Assembly: GCA_031282485.1 (NCBI GenBank)
Contig: JAITDQ010000230.1
Coordinates: 1 to 10,092 of the forward strand
Origin: Tannerella sp.
GTDB taxonomy: Bacteria; Bacteroidota; Bacteroidia; Bacteroidales; Tannerellaceae
Reading direction: 5' to 3'
DNA: 10,092 nucleotides
Shown here: piece after piece, positions 6,997 to 10,092 of the stretch
How the letters are laid out: every line of letters starts with the position of its first letter
How positions within the stretch are numbered: position 1 is the first letter of the stretch
Notes under the pieces: model-generated
What the model saw: the letters and a program-made list of their open reading frames with translations, nothing else
Told to the model about the DNA's origin: nothing
Database searches by the model: none
Made by a program: the position numbers and the translations under genes

Positions 6997-7878
6997 TTAA
7001 AACAGAGACAGCCGGACATACCGTTTCGGATTTTGTTTGAGATCAAGCAACAGCCCGGATGCATTATCCAGCGTGCGGTTCAAGTTCCTGTACAGCAGCG
7101 TATCGTTCAGTAACAGGCCTAATGAACTGTTATTGGAATTTAGTTTAAGCGTCAGCGTATTGATATTGCCTAATGTGGAATTAAGGCTGTTGATGCTTTG
7201 GTCCAGATCCAGTTTGTTGAGGTCGCTGGTGAAAGTGGACAGGTTCGACGACGTCGTTTTGAGATTGGATACGATTTCCGGCACGTCGTTTTTGAGCAGC
7301 GTATTCAGCTGTTTCGACGACATCTCGAGTTGTTTTGTCGTGCTTTCGAGATTGTTCAGGGATTGCGACAGCGCCTGATCATTGACAAGTGTTTGCAGCC
7401 CGGTAAGTATCGAATCTATTTTAGGTATCAAATCGACGATCTGGGGCAACAGACGCTCTTCTACCGACGACATCATCCCGGCTTTCAGGCGTCCTTCGAG
7501 TGTATCGCCCGGTTTGTAATATTCGCTCACGAACTTGTTGAGTTGTATATGAAGCGCAGCGCCACTCAACAACGTCGATTCTATGGATATATAGCTGCCT
7601 TTATTTATTTTCATGCCTTCGTCAAGGCTTATTACCAGCGATATTTTATCGACGGAAGAATAATCGTATTCGATCGTTCGCACCTGTCCGACTTTGAACC
7701 CTTCCACGAATACCGGACTCGATATGGTAATATCGCGCACGTTGGTGCAGGACACGTAATAATAGTTTGCCGGCTTAAAAAGATTAATCCCTTTCAAGTA
7801 GTTAACTCCTATGTATAATAACACTAAACTTATGATCGTAACAATGCCTATGGCTGCTTCTTTTGAAAATCTTTTCAT
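6997..7878 (-). CDS. MCE-family (MlaD-like) lipid transport protein
   Basis: 293 residues with an N-terminal membrane anchor (about residues 8-28) and a single MCE domain at about 36-115, recognisable from SSPVFVEGFKVGQV followed by a VISLDEGMKINKGS stretch and a LLSGAALHIQL hydrophobic end. MCE proteins of Gram-negative bacteria bind or channel lipids across the periplasm; MlaD forms a hexameric ring attached to an ABC transporter. Residues about 145-265 are rich in Leu, Ser, Asn and Thr with heptad-like spacing, probably a helical coiled-coil needle or tether. The protein ends in NPKRYVRLSLF, a tail I recognise from Bacteroidota homologues. It starts 14 bases after the amidase stop codon, so the two form an operon. 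The partner permease and ATPase (MlaE and MlaF) are not in the window, so the symbol mlaD is withheld. Confidence 0.88.
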   Translation of the reverse strand: MKRFSKEAAIGIVTIISLVLLYIGVNYLKGINLFKPANYYYVSCTNVRDITISSPVFVEGFKVGQVRTIEYDYSSVDKISLVISLDEGMKINKGSYISIESTLLSGAALHIQLNKFVSEYYKPGDTLEGRLKAGMMSSVEERLLPQIVDLIPKIDSILTGLQTLVNDQALSQSLNNLESTTKQLEMSSKQLNTLLKNDVPEIVSNLKTTSSNLSTFTSDLNKLDLDQSINSLNSTLGNINTLTLKLNSNNSSLGLLLNDTLLYRNLNRTLDNASGLLLDLKQNPKRYVRLSLF

Positions 7879-7892
7879 ACTAAACTGTTTTT

Positions 7893-8993
7893 TTAATTAT
7901 AAACTCTTTTTCCCTCTTTCATTTCTATGATGAAGGCTCCCTTGAAGTCCTTAGCCGCTTTTTTATACATGCTGAGAATCTTACTGTAATCGGAAGTCGC
8001 ACCATACGTATATTTGTAGATACCTTTATCAATATAAAAAGAGATGTCGTCATATCCCTTGAAACGTTTGTCCTTGACGGACAGTTTCCGGTCGGATGTC
8101 AGAATTTGCACTTTATATATGATTTCGCCTGTGCGATCGGTCGTTGTTTTCGCCGGCCTGTCATCTGCTTCGGAGGATATCTGTTCGGACGGAGGAGGTA
8201 CCGTTATTACCTGCTTGTCTTTTATATCTCCCAATTTGCGGTCGTAATCTCTTTTATAGCGGTCAAACGCCCTGTATATTGCTTCAGCCAGTGTATTCTG
8301 TCCTTCAACGGAAGCCATGAAACGTTCTTCGTTACGGTTTGATATAAAACCCAACTCAATCAGGACACCCGGCATGCTCGTTTTGCGCAGCACGAGCAGT
8401 CCGGCTTGGCGAACGCCCCGGTTCGAACGTTTCACCTGCACGAATGACCGTTGTATCTCGGATGCTAAAGAAATGCTCTGTTCCATGTGTTTGTTTTGAA
8501 TAAATTCAAATATGATGTACGATTCCGTCGATGCAGGATCGAATCCTTCGTATTTTCGGAAATAGTCGTCTTCCATTAATATCACCGAATTTTCGCGCAT
8601 GGCCACATCCAGATTCTCGTCCGAGTTTGCCAGACCAAGCGTATACGTTTCCGTTCCCGAAGCGTTTCCCCTTTTCACGGAGTTGGCATGTATGGAAATA
8701 AATAAATCCGCTTTCTGTCTGTTTGCAATGTTAGCCCGTTCGTCTAACGGGATGAAAACGTCCGTTTTGCGGGTGTAGATAATCCGTACATCCTCCCTGT
8801 GATTTTGTTCTATCAGGGAACCGAATTTCAGGGCAACGGCAAGATTAATTGCTTTTTCTTTCGATATGGCGCCCACGCATCCGGGGTCTTTACCTCCGTG
8901 TCCGGCATCAATTACAACAGTAAATTTCTCTTGAGCCTGCATATTTAACAGGCTCAAAACGAGAATTATTATTATATGTATACATAGCTTCAT
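7893..8993 (-). CDS. N-acetylmuramoyl-L-alanine amidase (Amidase_3) with SPOR-like C-terminus
   Basis: 366 residues. The start at 8993 is firm because an in-frame TGA lies two codons upstream. A signal peptide (about 1-20, hydrophobic, ending NMQAQ) sends it to the periplasm. The catalytic domain (about 24-235) is a zinc-dependent Amidase_3 of the AmiA/B/C type, which cuts the bond between N-acetylmuramic acid and the stem peptide. Zinc ligands are visible as H32 (DAGHGG), E46 (SKEK) and H102 (SIHAN), with the catalytic glutamate E213 (IELGF). The stretch between H102 and about residue 190 is longer than a minimal amidase and contains a helical segment, as in enzymes that are autoinhibited until activated. 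A polar linker (about 255-288) is followed by about 75 residues (IYKVQILTSDRK to the end) resembling a SPOR peptidoglycan-binding domain; this part is less certain. It is the first gene of an operon with the MCE gene. Confidence 0.93.
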   Translation of the reverse strand: MKLCIHIIIILVLSLLNMQAQEKFTVVIDAGHGGKDPGCVGAISKEKAINLAVALKFGSLIEQNHREDVRIIYTRKTDVFIPLDERANIANRQKADLFISIHANSVKRGNASGTETYTLGLANSDENLDVAMRENSVILMEDDYFRKYEGFDPASTESYIIFEFIQNKHMEQSISLASEIQRSFVQVKRSNRGVRQAGLLVLRKTSMPGVLIELGFISNRNEERFMASVEGQNTLAEAIYRAFDRYKRDYDRKLGDIKDKQVITVPPPSEQISSEADDRPAKTTTDRTGEIIYKVQILTSDRKLSVKDKRFKGYDDISFYIDKGIYKYTYGATSDYSKILSMYKKAAKDFKGAFIIEMKEGKRVYN

Positions 8994-9010
8994 TTCTCAA
9001 TAACTCTTCG

Positions 9011-9041
9011 CAAAGATAGTGCAAGTTAAGAGTAATACAAA
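9011..9041 (-). promoter_or_regulatory. Promoter of the amidase-mlaD operon (Bacteroidota sigma consensus)
   Basis: On the minus strand TTTG (9041-9038) is followed by exactly 19 bases and then TATCTTTG (9018-9011). This matches the Bacteroidota housekeeping consensus TTTG-N19 to 21-TAnnTTTG without a mismatch. Transcription should begin about 5-7 bases downstream, near 9005, leaving a leader of only about a dozen bases before the ATG at 8993 and no recognisable Shine-Dalgarno beyond GAGAA. A run of eight T overlaps the -33 element. Confidence 0.75.
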
Positions 9042-9139
9042 AAAAATTCATTTTATTTTATTACCGGGACGCCGCCGGCCTCCTTTTCCGGTTAAAAATT
9101 CATCCTCCCTTTCCCGACAAAAAGTCATTTCCCCCCTGT

Positions 9140-10092
9140 TCAAAACGCCTTCAGCACACTTGCCCTGTCCTCCTCGCTCTTCACGCGCAGATAACTCCGG
9201 TAACTGCTGAAACCGGCCATCAGCACAAGTTCCAGATTAGTATTATCCTCGTGGTCGGGCGAGAGGCGCAGGCGGTTGAGTTCCTTCAGGCGGCAGCGGT
9301 TGATGAAACGGCTGAAATTCATCCCGTACTCGCGGTTGATAAACGACGATACATAATTGCGGTTGGTGCACAGGCCGGCGGCGACGTCGGTTATACGCAG
9401 TTGCGGGTTCAGGTAGGGTTTTTTGTCGCGCAGGTAGCGGGTAAAGCGTTTCGGGTCTATTTCGGCGGCGCTGTCCGTCCGGTTTTCGTCGTCGGGCAGG
9501 ATGATGACGTAGTTGTCCGACAGCAGGTTGTAGCACAGTATCGGGTAAATGAAAAACGAAGGAAGCACACCCTGCATGGAAAAATAGAAATCCGAAAAAA
9601 CATCCACGTCGAACAGTAATCCGGCCAGCGGAACGGGGATAGTAATCAGCGTCAGCGCCTGCATGACTCTCAGCCAGTTCAGCGAAGTGCGTTGCGCGTC
9701 GGCGGAATAATCCTCAATACGGCGACTGTAACGGCGTATCCGCAACAGGCCGAGGGCAGGATAAAGGCTGTTATACGCGACAAAGACCACTCTCGTCAGC
9801 GAATACAGCGCGGCAACCCAGCCGTTCCCTCCGCCATTCCCTCCGCCGCCGTCGCCTTTGCCGTAAATGACAGTTTCCTGCTGTTCAAAGGGGACAATCA
9901 GGTCTGTTACCACAGAAACCGCCGTCAACAGCAGGGGCAGGACATAGTGCAGGCGGCTGAAACGGTCATTCCCTCCGGTAGCCGTTATGATATGGACAAA
10001 GCGGTAAATCAGAATCTGGTCGAGCATCAGCGTAAGCAGGAACACGGTAGAGTAGCAGGCAAACGCCCGGTGATGAATTACCTGCAACACCA
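9140..10092 (-). CDS. Membrane-anchored AraC-family transcriptional regulator, partial at N-terminus
   Basis: The frame is open to the right edge; a GTG at 10090 is not convincing as a start, and the protein probably begins outside the window. At least 316 residues are seen. The first 200 or so contain about five hydrophobic segments (for example YSTVFLLTLMLDQILIYRF and VLPLLLTAVSVVTDLIVPF), so the sensor part is embedded in the inner membrane. The last 100 residues form a two-helix-turn-helix AraC-type DNA-binding domain: LRITDVAAGLCTNRNYVSSF for the first helix-turn-helix and NLELVLMAGFSSYRSYLR for the second, ending in RASVLKAF. Bacteroidota carry many such membrane-helix plus AraC proteins, generally with unknown ligands. 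A glycine/asparagine-rich loop (GDGGGGNGGGNG, near 9822-9856) lies between two membrane segments. The gene is visibly more GC-rich than its neighbours. It points toward the amidase, but that gene has its own promoter, so co-transcription is not implied. The target is unknown. Confidence 0.85.
   Translation of the reverse strand, partial: VLQVIHHRAFACYSTVFLLTLMLDQILIYRFVHIITATGGNDRFSRLHYVLPLLLTAVSVVTDLIVPFEQQETVIYGKGDGGGGNGGGNGWVAALYSLTRVVFVAYNSLYPALGLLRIRRYSRRIEDYSADAQRTSLNWLRVMQALTLITIPVPLAGLLFDVDVFSDFYFSMQGVLPSFFIYPILCYNLLSDNYVIILPDDENRTDSAAEIDPKRFTRYLRDKKPYLNPQLRITDVAAGLCTNRNYVSSFINREYGMNFSRFINRCRLKELNRLRLSPDHEDNTNLELVLMAGFSSYRSYLRVKSEEDRASVLKAF

Noticed and set aside
7198..7818. 206-codon plus-strand frame opposite the MCE gene, and a 202-codon one opposite dnaA (5409-6017)
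   Set aside because: Both lie opposite well-supported conserved domains and show no motif of their own.
9060..9139. GC-rich inverted repeat (ACCGG with CCGGT) after the AraC-type gene as a terminator
   Set aside because: The stem is only five pairs with a long interior, and no T-run follows on the minus strand; I see no convincing terminator in this gap.

Overview
The window looks like chromosomal DNA from a member of the Bacteroidota, most likely order Bacteroidales. Three lines point there. The envelope protein families are typical of the group: an outer-membrane barrel ending in phenylalanine, a three-domain DsbD, and an MCE protein ending in the NPKRYV...F pattern. A membrane-anchored AraC-type regulator is present. 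A promoter matches the Bacteroidota TTTG-N19-TAnnTTTG consensus almost perfectly. I cannot name the genus from sequence alone. I see no insertion sequence, tRNA, rRNA, CRISPR array, phage gene or defence system; this is mostly core-genome housekeeping and cell-envelope DNA.

Layout. Positions 1-5158 hold a plus-strand cluster: the 3' end of a TPR protein, an outer-membrane beta-barrel protein that starts three bases after it, a DsbD-type thiol-disulfide reductant transporter, and a MazG NTP pyrophosphohydrolase whose ATG overlaps the dsbD stop codon. A long RNA hairpin (2193-2239) separates the barrel gene from dsbD. From 5208 to the right edge everything is on the minus strand: dnaA (convergent with mazG), then, upstream of an AT-rich 340-base gap, an mlaD-like MCE gene and a periplasmic N-acetylmuramoyl-L-alanine amidase in one operon, and finally a membrane-spanning AraC-family regulator cut by the window edge.

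How the genes may work together. TPR protein, barrel and DsbD are all envelope proteins, and DsbD supplies reducing power to the periplasm. MazG removes abnormal or excess nucleoside triphosphates, and DnaA starts chromosome replication. The amidase and the MCE protein deal with peptidoglycan and envelope lipids. So the window mixes envelope maintenance with replication and nucleotide hygiene; the proximity of these functions is inference, not proof of a joint pathway.

The most interesting non-coding signals are the hairpin before dsbD, the overlapping mutually exclusive stems at 6852-6897 in the mlaD-dnaA gap, and an unexplained stop-free frame across that same gap. I found no clearly new biological system.
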